A stretch of 64,000 nt of DNA from Agriotes lineatus (lineage: Eukaryota; Arthropoda; Insecta; Coleoptera; Elateridae), in contig CALNHX010005264.1 in assembly GCA_940337035.1 (NCBI GenBank), forward strand, positions 1 through 64,000. Direction: 5' to 3'. Under the pieces are notes generated by a model, which was given only the letters and a program-made list of their open reading frames with translations, had not been told where the DNA came from and did no database searches. Numbering within the stretch: position 1 is the stretch's first letter; each line of letters opens with the position of its first letter. The translations under genes and the position numbers were made by a program. Below are positions 36,054-44,856 of this stretch, piece by piece.

Positions 36054-39000
36054 TTATTGCCCTTGATCGCAATGATCGTCTTTGGGTAGGATGTACACTT
36101 TACGCACCGAGCGTTTCAGGAGATTCCCTCGGGAATCGCGCACCTGCACCACACGCACAATACCATCCGCTCCTGGATATGTGGCCGAGATGATTGCCAG
36201 TGGCCAACGGTAGCTTGGAGATGCCTCGTCGTGGACGAGCACCACGTCGCCCACCTGGGGGGCTAGAGACGTGCTGGAGGACTTCCACTTAGGCCGGCGC
36301 TGCAGGAGGTGGAGGTAGTCCCGGGACCAGCGATCCCAAAACTGCTGGGACAGCCGCTGGACCAGCCCATAGCGGCTGAGACGATTTTCCGGTATGCCCT
36401 GGAGTTGGGCTTCCGGAAACGAAGTCAGCTTCCGACCGATCAAGAAGTGGGCAGGAGTAAGGACTTCGGGGAATGAGGCGTCGGTAGGGAGAACACAGAG
36501 TGGACGGGAATTTAGTATCGCCTCCACTTGAGTCAGCATGGTGTAATACTCAACGAAAGTTAACTTTGCATTGCAAGATATTCGCCTTAAATAATATTTC
36601 AATGACTTTACCCCCGCTTCCCAAATGCCGCCAAAGTGCGGAGAGCGTGCCGGAATAAAATTCCACTTAATGTTATGTTTCGACAATTCTTCCCTTATGC
36701 ATTGCTCACTAGAGCCTGACAGGATATTTTTTAATTCCGATAGCTGATTTCTGGCACCGGTGAAACAGGTAGCATTGTCAGAAAATATGTTGGAGGGTAA
36801 ACCGCGTCTGGAGATGAATCTCCTCAATGATGCGATGAAAGCCTCCGTCGTGAGGTCTTCCACGAGTTCAAGATGAATAGCCTTCGTGGCTAAACACACA
36901 AATAGGGCTACGTAAGCCTTTACTTCTTTCGCGCCTCGCCCGGATTTGTTTTTTATAAACACGGGACCCGCGTAATCTATCCCGCAATTACTGAAAGGGG
37001 GAGAGGGTGTGACACGAGCTTCGGGTAGTGATCCCATCAAGTGTTCATTCATCTTAGGCTTGGCCCGGAAGCATATCACGCAATTGTGTATTACTTTACG
37101 TATTAGGTCTTTGGCTCTCACGATCCAAAACTTATCCCGCAATGAGGCCAGTAACACCGAGTGTCCACAATGCAAGAGCCGCAAATGCTCTTGCTTCACG
37201 ATTAGCAACGACAAAGGGTGACTAGCTGGTAACAAAAGGGGATGTTTCTGATCAAAGCTTAGATTGGAGTTTTCTAGACGGCCGCCCACGCGCAGTAGGC
37301 CCTGATCGTCCAGAAATGGGTTTAGAGAAAGCAGCGCACTATTTTTCGGCAATGGCGCTTTTTTAGACAAAACTGCTATTTCTCCGGAAAAGACTTCCGC
37401 CTGGGCAATTTTGATCAGGCGGCGAGTCGCGTCCTCCAATTCGTCAATGGCTGGAGGTCCCGACCAGCGCGTTTCGGTGTTTCTGTTTCTCGCGAGACGC
37501 AGGCAGTACGCGACTACGCGCTGTAATTTTGTAAAACTGGAATAGCGCCTGAAAAGTTCAAATTCTGGGACGCGATGGTGAAGAGTGGCCACTACTGGGC
37601 GCGACTCTTGGGCTGCTAGCTCACCCGAATCAATTTTAACGGGCTGGGGTTTTAAGTCCGCCTGTGACAAAAATTCTGGCCCGTGCCACCACAAGCGTGA
37701 GTTGAGTAACTCCTGGGGTAACATTCCCCTGCTAATTATATCGGACGGGTTGCAATTTGTACGCACGTGAAACCATTCTTCCCTATTGCTTAGTTCGTGA
37801 ATCTCGGACACCCGGTTCGCGACGAACGTCTTCCAATTACTCGCATCCTTATTTATCCAGTGCAGAGTTATGGTGGAGTCCGACCAATAGTACACGCGGT
37901 CAAATTTAAATGCGGAGGAATCGAGTATAGTTTTAATCAAACGAGCCAACAGTAAGGCTGCGCAAAGCTCCAAACGAGGCAAGGATATTGTTTTTAATGG
38001 AGCGACCCTTGACTTAGCACAAAGCAAATTGGTGGTGACATTACCGCGCGCGTCAACGCAACGTATATACACGGCGCACCCGTAGGCTACAGAACTCGCG
38101 TCCGCAAATCCGTGGAGATCTATCGAATTTATGTCATCGCAAATTACCCGTCTCGGAATTGCCAACGAGCCCAAAGAGCGTAATGAAGAATGGAGTTCGT
38201 CGTATCTGGAGCGCATCTCCATGGGCACCGTTTCGTCCCATGACAACTTCAACTGCCAAAGCCGTTGCACGAGAAGTTTCAAAGTTAGAACGCTTGGACC
38301 AAGTAGTCCCAAGGGATCGAATATTTGAGCCATACTAGAGAGTATAGCCCGCTTGGTAACTGATTTGCAACAGCTAGGGTTTACTCTGTAACTTAGCACG
38401 TCCCGCCGAGTATCCCAAAAAATGCCGAGAGTTTTCTCCGTGGCGTCTTCCGTCAAAGAAATGGGCTCCATGCTGCCGCGATCTACACCAATGGCGCTAG
38501 CTACTTCACTGTCGTTGGATGCCCACTTTCGCAATTCAAACCCGTACCCAGACAAAGCGCTACTAATTTCGAATTGCGTTTTTATGGCTTCCGCCCTATT
38601 TTCAAAACCAGTCAGTAGGTCATCTACATAAAAATCCCGGCTAATTCTTAATGAGGCCTCTGGAAGCGATGCTTCGATTTCCTGGGCGATTTGTATCAAG
38701 CACCTAGTTGCTAGGTACGAGGCTGATTTAGTACCGTAGGTGACCGTTAATAATTTGAAGCATTTTACCGCTGAGGTTTTGTCGTCACGCCATAAAATTA
38801 ATTGGTATTGCGTCTGCGAGGGGTCCACGAGAATTTGCCTATACATTTTGGCGCAATCTGCTTTCAGCACGTACTTGAATTGCCTAAAGCGACAAAGAAT
38901 TGCAAACAACGACTGCTGGACCACTGGGCCCTTATGTTGAAGGTCGTTAAGCGATACTCCGGAGGAGGACGCACAACTGCCGTCAAAAACAACGCGATGT

Positions 39001-41318
39001 TTGGTCGTTGAACTGTCCTCCTTTATGACTGGCAAATGTGGTAAATAAAACCTAGGATGAGGAAGGCTCGCTTCGTCGTCCACCTTGCTCAAGTGACCAA
39101 GCGACTCGTATTCTTTGAGAAATGCGGAATACGCGGTTTTCAACTCGGGATTTTTTGACAATTTGTTTTCTAATGAATAGAAACGCTTTAACGCTATACC
39201 GCGCGAGTCTCCCAGCGATGGAGCATCTTTCCTGAAAGGTATGCTCACGATGAACCTACGCGGCTCCGACGACGCCCGTTTCGTAGTCGATTGAAAATGG
39301 TCTTCGCAAAATTTGTCATCAGCAGAGAGTCGGCCTGATGAACCGTAAGCCCCCTCGATTTCCCAAAATCTCTGAATGCCGTGCTCGATGCCGGCTACAC
39401 TTAAATGAACTCTATTTGAAAGCATGAGCGCTCGATTTTCGATGTTCATGTTTCCGCCTAAAACCCAACCAAAAAGAGTTTTTGTTAAGAATGGCTTCTC
39501 TGGGCCCAATTTCACCTGTCCCTGACAGAGCACTTGCCAAAAGACATTCGCGCCTAATAAAAGATCAATCTTTCCCGGTGTATTACAATCTGAATCGGCT
39601 AGCACAATGTTTGGTGGGATCTTCAAATCCCTCAACGAGAAAGAAAGGGCCGGCAGAGGGTCCGTAATTTTGTCTAACACAACACAGCTCAAAATGTCCT
39701 CGTATTTCCCGTTGCGGGAGCGGATTCGAACGTTTGCTCTGAATTCAGCGTTCAGAGCCCTGGCACCAACACCTGACAGTGAGGTGACATTACCTCGTTT
39801 CTCAATTTTCAAATTTTGACACAAGTCGGCGCTAACTAAGTTAAGTTGGGATCCGGGGTCCAAAAGAGCTTTTGCCCGGGAAAATGACCCGGAGGATCCT
39901 TCTACGAATACGCTAACCGTGGACAATAAAACTTGCGCTGGCGCCGCGATTGCAGGACGGCTACAAGCTGCTGAAACGGATGCGACGGGTGCCTCGCTCG
40001 GGGCGACGGCCCCGACCTCCCGCGTGTCGCTGCTGGTTTCTGGCGGTCCAGGACGCGGCGACGGAATATTTTCGTGCGCGTCACGCTTTGGACGCAAACA
40101 CAGTAAAGTATGGTGCTTTTTTCTGCATACGCGGCATCTCGACGATGTGCATTTTACCACGAAATGTCCGGGCTTGAGGCAATTGTTGCATAGTTTCAAA
40201 CGACGCGCCTCTTCGATACGAACGTTTACCGGCAATTTTGAAAATGATTCGCAAGCGCTAATCGAATGATTATTATTTTTGCAAAAATCACAAGAGTGAT
40301 TACCTTGCTCTCTGGCTACATGAGCGCGTGCATGACTTTTTTGCTCGGATCCCTGATTTCCCAAACTCGAACCTATTTTCGCAGCTTCCAGCGAACCTAA
40401 TAAGTGACTTTTGCTCTCTAAAAAATCTAACAACTCTCGCAAAGTAGGAAATTGTCCGGCATGTTTGCATAATTCCCAGTCAGTCTGCATTGCTGAGCTG
40501 AGCTTCGAAACTATGATATGTATTAGTATGGTGTCGACTGTGGGTTCCCCGTACGCCTTTAAAATTTCCAAAATTCTAACTACACTATCGAGCAGCCTTT
40601 GAACAGACGAATGTGAATCCTTTTTTACGTTCTCTAAACTGAATAACGCATTTATGTTTGATTTTACGATCAGTTTCTTATTTTCAAATCGCTTGACTAG
40701 AATGTCCCAAGCAATGGTATAGTTATCGTTGGTAACTTTTAACGACGAGATTGAACTAGCAGCTTCTGCCTTAAGGGAAGAAATCAAATAGTAAAATTTC
40801 TGAACGTTGGTCAAATTAACGTTGTTATGAATAAGCGACGTAAAGGAGTCATGAAATTGAACCCAATTCTCGAATTTCCCCGAAAAGGAAGGCAAATCTA
40901 AGGGTGGTAATCTTAATCCAGCGAGCTCTCCTGAAGGGCCACTTTGCGAAGAATTTTGACCTACATTCGGTTTTATACCCGAACTGATCTTATTTTTTGA
41001 TAAGAATTCCTTTACTGCGCTACTAATCTCGCTAAAATGAGTCATAAAAGAGTCAAATTCATTGAAAAGTTCATCAAAGTTTTCAGCGTCGGCCTCCATT
41101 AGGCCCTCCATTGACTTCTTATACTCATCCAACAAATTTTGGAAACAACTAAACTCTTCTGACAAGTTGCCGACCTCGTGAGCCTTCACGGGGCTGGACG
41201 AAGAAATTCTATGAAATAGAGTTTTGAAACGATCTACTTGGGCTTTTATGAATTTGCAACGAGTGGTTAAAGTGCGAGTTTCCGACATGACCGCTGATGT
41301 CGAACGAGTTTCCACCAT
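36054..41318 (-). CDS. BEL/Pao Gag-Pol polyprotein, 1,754 aa
   Basis: A single uninterrupted frame encodes the complete retrotransposon polyprotein. I place the start at the ATG at 41318-41316 (G at -3 and G at +4); the frame is open five codons further up only to a TTG, preceded by an in-frame stop. Domains by residue: Gag DUF1759-like about 140-295 (LPPLDLPSFSGKFENW); three zinc knuckles 343-356, 377-390 and 395-407; aspartic protease with ALLDPGSQ (D487-P-G); reverse transcriptase with D821 and YVDD 897-900; RNase H with D1073, E1117, D1147 and the NPSD..SRG motif around 1190-1198; integrase with H1378, H1383, C1413, C1416 and catalytic D1448, D1514, E1567; C-terminal DUF5641-like region about 1690-1745. 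No stop or frameshift; no env-like frame follows. The protease triad reads D-P-G rather than D-S-G or D-T-G. Confidence 0.96.
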   Translation of the reverse strand: MVETRSTSAVMSETRTLTTRCKFIKAQVDRFKTLFHRISSSSPVKAHEVGNLSEEFSCFQNLLDEYKKSMEGLMEADAENFDELFNEFDSFMTHFSEISSAVKEFLSKNKISSGIKPNVGQNSSQSGPSGELAGLRLPPLDLPSFSGKFENWVQFHDSFTSLIHNNVNLTNVQKFYYLISSLKAEAASSISSLKVTNDNYTIAWDILVKRFENKKLIVKSNINALFSLENVKKDSHSSVQRLLDSVVRILEILKAYGEPTVDTILIHIIVSKLSSAMQTDWELCKHAGQFPTLRELLDFLESKSHLLGSLEAAKIGSSLGNQGSEQKSHARAHVAREQGNHSCDFCKNNNHSISACESFSKLPVNVRIEEARRLKLCNNCLKPGHFVVKCTSSRCRVCRKKHHTLLCLRPKRDAHENIPSPRPGPPETSSDTREVGAVAPSEAPVASVSAACSRPAIAAPAQVLLSTVSVFVEGSSGSFSRAKALLDPGSQLNLVSADLCQNLKIEKRGNVTSLSGVGARALNAEFRANVRIRSRNGKYEDILSCVVLDKITDPLPALSFSLRDLKIPPNIVLADSDCNTPGKIDLLLGANVFWQVLCQGQVKLGPEKPFLTKTLFGWVLGGNMNIENRALMLSNRVHLSVAGIEHGIQRFWEIEGAYGSSGRLSADDKFCEDHFQSTTKRASSEPRRFIVSIPFRKDAPSLGDSRGIALKRFYSLENKLSKNPELKTAYSAFLKEYESLGHLSKVDDEASLPHPRFYLPHLPVIKEDSSTTKHRVVFDGSCASSSGVSLNDLQHKGPVVQQSLFAILCRFRQFKYVLKADCAKMYRQILVDPSQTQYQLILWRDDKTSAVKCFKLLTVTYGTKSASYLATRCLIQIAQEIEASLPEASLRISRDFYVDDLLTGFENRAEAIKTQFEISSALSGYGFELRKWASNDSEVASAIGVDRGSMEPISLTEDATEKTLGIFWDTRRDVLSYRVNPSCCKSVTKRAILSSMAQIFDPLGLLGPSVLTLKLLVQRLWQLKLSWDETVPMEMRSRYDELHSSLRSLGSLAIPRRVICDDINSIDLHGFADASSVAYGCAVYIRCVDARGNVTTNLLCAKSRVAPLKTISLPRLELCAALLLARLIKTILDSSAFKFDRVYYWSDSTITLHWINKDASNWKTFVANRVSEIHELSNREEWFHVRTNCNPSDIISRGMLPQELLNSRLWWHGPEFLSQADLKPQPVKIDSGELAAQESRPVVATLHHRVPEFELFRRYSSFTKLQRVVAYCLRLARNRNTETRWSGPPAIDELEDATRRLIKIAQAEVFSGEIAVLSKKAPLPKNSALLSLNPFLDDQGLLRVGGRLENSNLSFDQKHPLLLPASHPLSLLIVKQEHLRLLHCGHSVLLASLRDKFWIVRAKDLIRKVIHNCVICFRAKPKMNEHLMGSLPEARVTPSPPFSNCGIDYAGPVFIKNKSGRGAKEVKAYVALFVCLATKAIHLELVEDLTTEAFIASLRRFISRRGLPSNIFSDNATCFTGARNQLSELKNILSGSSEQCIREELSKHNIKWNFIPARSPHFGGIWEAGVKSLKYYLRRISCNAKLTFVEYYTMLTQVEAILNSRPLCVLPTDASFPEVLTPAHFLIGRKLTSFPEAQLQGIPENRLSRYGLVQRLSQQFWDRWSRDYLHLLQRRPKWKSSSTSLAPQVGDVVLVHDEASPSYRWPLAIISATYPGADGIVRVVQVRDSRGNLLKRSVRKVYILPKDDHCDQGQ

Positions 41319-41593
41319 GACTGACACAAGCAAAAAACAGCACTAAACGAAGGTGTAATGGAAAAGGACTTACTTTTGATTTGAGAACGTAGTAACTTCT
41401 TGACGAACAGAAAACCAACCCGCTGCCGATCGCTGCCGCTTGACGTGGGACCTGGACTCGGTGTAAGCTCTCGATGGTTGAATTTCCTGGTGTTGGCGAA
41501 GCTTCTTGACGCTCTCCGACGAAACGATGTTGGAGCAATTGCATCCACCAGCTACTGGAAACTTGTACACTCGCGTTTTTTAGCTTCTTCCAC
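41319..41593 (-). other. 5' leader of the BEL/Pao element
   Basis: About 275 nt between the primer-binding site and the Gag-Pol ATG. A 151-codon frame crosses it from the LTR into gag in another frame; I treat it as chance. RNA packaging signals would be expected here but cannot be recognised by eye. Confidence 0.7.
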
Positions 41594-41611
41594 ATCCGGC
41601 TCGAAGGACCA
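41594..41611 (-). promoter_or_regulatory. Primer-binding site, tRNA-Tyr
   Basis: In element orientation TGGTCCTTCGAGCCGGAT begins one base after the 5' LTR. Its complement, ATCCGGCTCGAAGGACCA, is the 3' end of animal tRNA-Tyr: acceptor strand TCGAAGG, discriminator A and CCA, matching a tRNA that starts CCTTCGA. All 18 nt match; the next base does not. Confidence 0.85.
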
Positions 41612-41612
41612 A

Positions 41613-42418
41613 TGTTTTTTGTACGATTAACTTGATTAGAGGCTTCCACGAATGGGGCCCCCAATTAATCCACTGCGAGTTCCGGTTCAATGGGATTGCC
41701 GGGAACTGCCACTTAATAACCCTAACTTGGGTTCAGTTAGTTGTTGGAGTGAAACAAGACTTAACAAACACGAGTATATTGAGTAACAACGATTACAAAC
41801 GTCACTGATGGACCGATGGTTTTTTACAAAAGCTTCAACTGTTGTGACACGCTTGGATTGGCCACGCGAAAATAGCGAATTGCGCGTAACCGTAACACAA
41901 AACAACCTGGAAACGACTTTACCAGGGAGTTAGACCGAAACGCAAACTAGCACAAAGCATAGCTGAACTTGCTTCCTCGAGGCTCTGAATCTAACTAACT
42001 CTGAATTTACAGCGAGACGAACTCGCCAATTCAAGGAGGGGCAAGCTCAAACACTATTGGCTGAGGCGATCCTGCGTAGCCAATCGGAGCATCGCACGTT
42101 ATTTAGGAAAAATGCTTATTCTAAGAAACCTTAATGCTAAGCTCTCTCAATGAGGCAATTGAACGAAATCCATAAACCCATGATTCCCAAATATGCTAAG
42201 TCGGCTTAAGTTCTAGTAGAAAATGTATCCATCCGCTTTAAAGCCATTAAGGGAAGCTTACAAATTCCTTTCCAACATTAACAGAGGCAAACAAATACGG
42301 CAAGATGCAAATTTGGCTTTACCACGACCTTTGAATGAGATAAAACAGTTATGACTTGAATTACGTGATTAATTATAATCAAAAAGGTTTTGATGCACGC
42401 ATCTGTGTGAATCAAACA
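41613..42418 (-). repeat. 5' LTR of the BEL/Pao element
   Basis: 806 bp, 805 identical to the other LTR. In element orientation it starts TGTTTGATTCACACAGATGC and lies immediately before the primer-binding site, so it contains the promoter used for transcription. A TATA-like or initiator site could not be fixed by eye. Confidence 0.97.
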
Positions 42419-42423
42419 ATTAT
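42419..42423. repeat. Target-site duplication ATTAT (right)
   Basis: Matches 35018-35022. Confidence 0.95.
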
Positions 42424-42577
42424 ACTCACATCAAAGGAAAAAGAAATCCAGGGAACCTGAAAAACACTTGGAGAAGATCCACAGAGAAACAAATAAAAGA
42501 TCAAGGAAAAACGTGGAACGAATAAAAGTTACTACCCAAGACAAATCCAGATGGAGGGATTTTATAAAACAAATATA
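42419..42577 (+). pseudogene. LINE B relic, C-terminal end
   Basis: Continues the frame broken at 35022: IKGKRNPGNLKNTWRRSTEK then QIKDQGKTWNE, a stop/frameshift, then QDKSRWRDFIKQIY in the next frame. This is the typical C-terminus of the group (G-K-R-K-x-G-R-P-K-x-T-W-R-R ... R-W-R). It is cut again at 42577 by a palindromic element; the LINE 3' region probably resumes at 44013. Confidence 0.8.
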
Positions 42578-43484
42578 CAGTGGGGAAATTAAGTAGCGCA
42601 TAAATTAGGTAACTCCGTTAATGTTTATTTTCAGGAAACAAAATCTCAAAGGGGTGTGCGATTCAAATTGCAACGCACACGATAAAATCATTTTCAGACT
42701 TTTATATTGTTTGTCTTAAATAGTATGACATCATCAATTTTTCTTTTTAAATAGCAACCTATATGTTTCTTTATTTATTTCGGTAGCAAGTTTTAATTTG
42801 TTTCCAACGGTATACACTTATCAATAGGTTACATAAGCAAAAAAATTGAAAAAAATTACCATAGAGTTCAAGTAGTAAGAAGAGTTACCTGGGTTTAAAA
42901 TAAACAATGATTGTACATGCATTTGTTTTATGTTGGAATTATTGTCAAAGTCAAAAGTAACCACTATTAAGTTTTTTTGTTTCAAACCCAGGTAACTAGA
43001 AATACTTTTTCTTTTTTTTCTCTTTTTCTTTTTTCCTTCACTGAGCACTTCTGCCGTTGCCCCCTTGGAACCGCTTTCGCATTACTTCAATGGGGTGCGG
43101 GCGTCACTTACGCTAAGGTTTTTTCTTTCAAACCCAGTTAATTAGCATTACTCTGTTAATTTCATCTATATTTACTATATGAACATTCAGGCCGTTTTTC
43201 AATTTTTTTCTAATGTAACCTATTTAAAACTTTATACCGTTGGAAAAATATTACAACTTGCTACCGAAATAAATGAAAAATATAGGTTGTAATTAAAAAA
43301 TATATATTGATGACGCCATAACATGTAAAACAATTGATATAAAAATCTGAAAATCAAATTAAAATACGCCCTGCAATTTAAATCGCTACACCTCCTCGAG
43401 ATTTTTTCCCAAAAACCAAAATCTGTAAAGAGGTTTACACGAAACTTCCCTCGCGCGAATTAGATCAATTTGAAAATTTAAAAA

Positions 43485-43565
43485 AATGCAGCCCGCTGGG
43501 GTTTGAACTCTAGCCTCATCTGCGCCATCGAGACTCATTGGAACGAGTGTGGCGCGCGCTTCTCT
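43485..43565 (-). mobile_element. tRNA-like SINE head inside the palindromic element
   Basis: On the reverse strand GTCTCGATGGCGCAGATGAG is followed by GAGTTCAAACCCC, a good B-box; the spacing is too short for a tRNA gene. An A/T-rich run follows. Likely a SINE remnant; the body was not delimited. Confidence 0.4.
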
Positions 43566-43659
43566 TGAACAGAACGGTCTCATTGTTGAAACGTTTTTCC
43601 TCTTTTGTGACATTATCCTGTATCTGTTCAGTCTGACCTATGTGAAAATTATTGCATCC

Positions 43660-43975
43660 ATCTATTTCAAAGTTAAGTGAAAAATAAACAAAACTTTATT
43701 TTTTTAAGGTGTTTACCCTGTATATATTTGTCTAAAATTTTCACTGTTTCATGCCAGGTAAATAAATAATCTGCATGCAAAATATCGTCGTCCTACAACA
43801 AATAGTTTTTGAGTTATACCGCCAACAGACTGACAGACAGACGGAATTGAGAAAACCTGTTTTTCGTCATCTAGAGACCCTGAAACGTAAAGATGTGAAG
43901 AAATCTCGGAAGGTAATTTTTTCGCGATTACAATACTTCCTTCGTCTTTTAGACGAGGGAAGTAAAAATTAAGGG
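43660..43975 (+). repeat. Dispersed module shared with 49.75 kb and 53.3 kb
   Basis: 43780-43975 (GCATGCAAAATAT, CCAACAGACTG, GGAATTGAGAAAAC, CTAGAG.CCCTGAAA) reappears inverted at 53283-53475. The preceding GTGAAAAATAAACAAAACTT stretch near 43676 reappears inverted at about 49755-49795. It is part of a repeat family larger than the palindromic element carrying it here. Confidence 0.65.
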
Positions 43976-44012
43976 AGTTACGGAATTTATGTGCTACTTA
44001 ATTTCCACACTG

Positions 44013-44203
44013 TATATAAATCCAGAATATCAATTACAAATTTCGCTTAATCCACAATAGTGAAGAATAATTTCTTAAAAAGCAAGGCTGGCAACCCTGT
44101 ACTTAACGACATCAGCCAGTCCCTAGATCTCTTCGTTCCATAGGACGAAGGAGAAGAGGAAAATATACAATTACGCTTATTTTATTATTCTATACAGATC
44201 CTT
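44013..44203 (+). pseudogene. Possible LINE B 3' region
   Basis: Directly after the palindromic element the + strand stays open briefly and then becomes untranslated-looking sequence (GGCTGGCAACCCTGTACTTA). By position it should be the LINE B C-terminal residues and 3' UTR; there is no diagnostic motif. Confidence 0.4.
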
Positions 44204-44703
44204 ATGTGTTTTGTATATGAACCACTTGAACGTACGGTATATGAGTATAATCGAGTTTTTTATCGGTTAAGGTGTCATAGATTTGTCATCATTGCTCCTC
44301 ATTATTATTGTTTGTTGGTTTGCAGAAACTAGACTATTGTTTGTGATCTGACATTAATTTTGTTGCTTCCATGCACTTTTTCTTTTTATATTTCATTTCT
44401 TCATGTCTTCTTCCTTTCATACATGCTCTGAATTATTAACTCTTAGTGCGCTCCAACCATCTCAACTTAGTCCTAAACTATTCCTAATGTTGACAGCCAT
44501 GATCTCTCTTATAACGTTATCTCCTATGCTGTTACTAACAATATCATATACATTATCTACATTTTTTTAGCCTTTAATTAAGAACTTATGCTTTGCTTCC
44601 TTGAATGAGTGTTTGTTTACTGTTAATTTTAATTTGCTTTAAAACCTTGGTTTTGGCTGCTTTATATTATACTGTTAATTTAAGTTTATACGTTTATTTC
44701 CTT

Positions 44704-44856
44704 TGAAAAAGGGTTTCGCTTCTGACGTGGTTTACACGTTAAGTTACCGCGCTCTTTTGCTTTTCCTCCTGATGAAGCCCCCTACGAAACTGGGCGAAAC
44801 GTTCACTTCTTCGACCTCAATAATGACACGGTCCAATCCCGGAAGTCGTTTGTTAC
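44704..44856 (+). repeat. Penelope-type terminal repeat, copy C
   Basis: The best preserved of the three copies: GGGTTTCGCTTCTGACGTGG, TTACACGTTAAGTTACCGCG, CTGATGA at 44769-44775, GAAAC at 44796-44800, then AATGACACGGTCCAATCCCG. The stretch between CTGATGA and GAAAC can form a GCCC/GGGC stem, as in a hammerhead ribozyme stem II. No Penelope ORF lies beside it. Confidence 0.6.

Larger units (their letters stand above)
35023..42418 (-). mobile_element. Complete BEL/Pao LTR retrotransposon, 7,396 bp
   Basis: All structural parts are present: two 806-bp LTRs (TG...CA), the ATTAT duplication, a primer-binding site, a G-rich tract next to the 3' LTR and one intact Gag-Pol frame on the - strand. 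The LTRs differ at a single position (A at 35047, T at 41637). The element is more GC-rich than its surroundings and lies antisense to the Sulf1 exon 4 kb downstream. It interrupts LINE B: the LINE reading frame passes from 35022 to 42424 when the element and one ATTAT are removed. One LTR difference and an open frame point to a recent, possibly still active copy. Confidence 0.97.
42578..44012. mobile_element. 1.4-kb palindromic TA element
   Basis: Left end CAGTGGGGAAATTAAGTAGC (42578) and reversed right end CAGTGTGGAAATTAAGTAGC (44012), both flanked by TA, with similarity over the first 45 bp. A second, inner pair of arms is strong: 42655-42860 mirrors 43190-43392 (shared CGGTAGCAAGTT, CCAACGGTATA, AATAGGTTACAT). 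The right half carries extra modules: a tRNA-like stretch at 43490-43560 and a segment (43780-43975) also found at 53283-53475. It is inserted in LINE B. Confidence 0.75.

Noticed and set aside
39902..40269. Open frames on both strands inside the gag-protease junction (116 and 75 codons +, 60 codons -)
   Set aside because: Shadows of the GC-rich Gag-Pol coding sequence.
41331..41333. Start of the Gag-Pol frame at 41333
   Set aside because: The codon there is TTG; the first ATG in frame is at 41318 in a good initiation context, with an in-frame TAG just upstream of the TTG.
41209..41664. 151-codon frame overlapping the 5' LTR, leader and gag start
   Set aside because: It overlaps gag in another frame, begins in the LTR and has no motif; treated as a chance frame.
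44769..44800. Functional hammerhead ribozyme
   Set aside because: The core words and stem II are present, but an extra A sits before stem II, and stems I and III and a cleavage site could not be identified; kept only as a finding.
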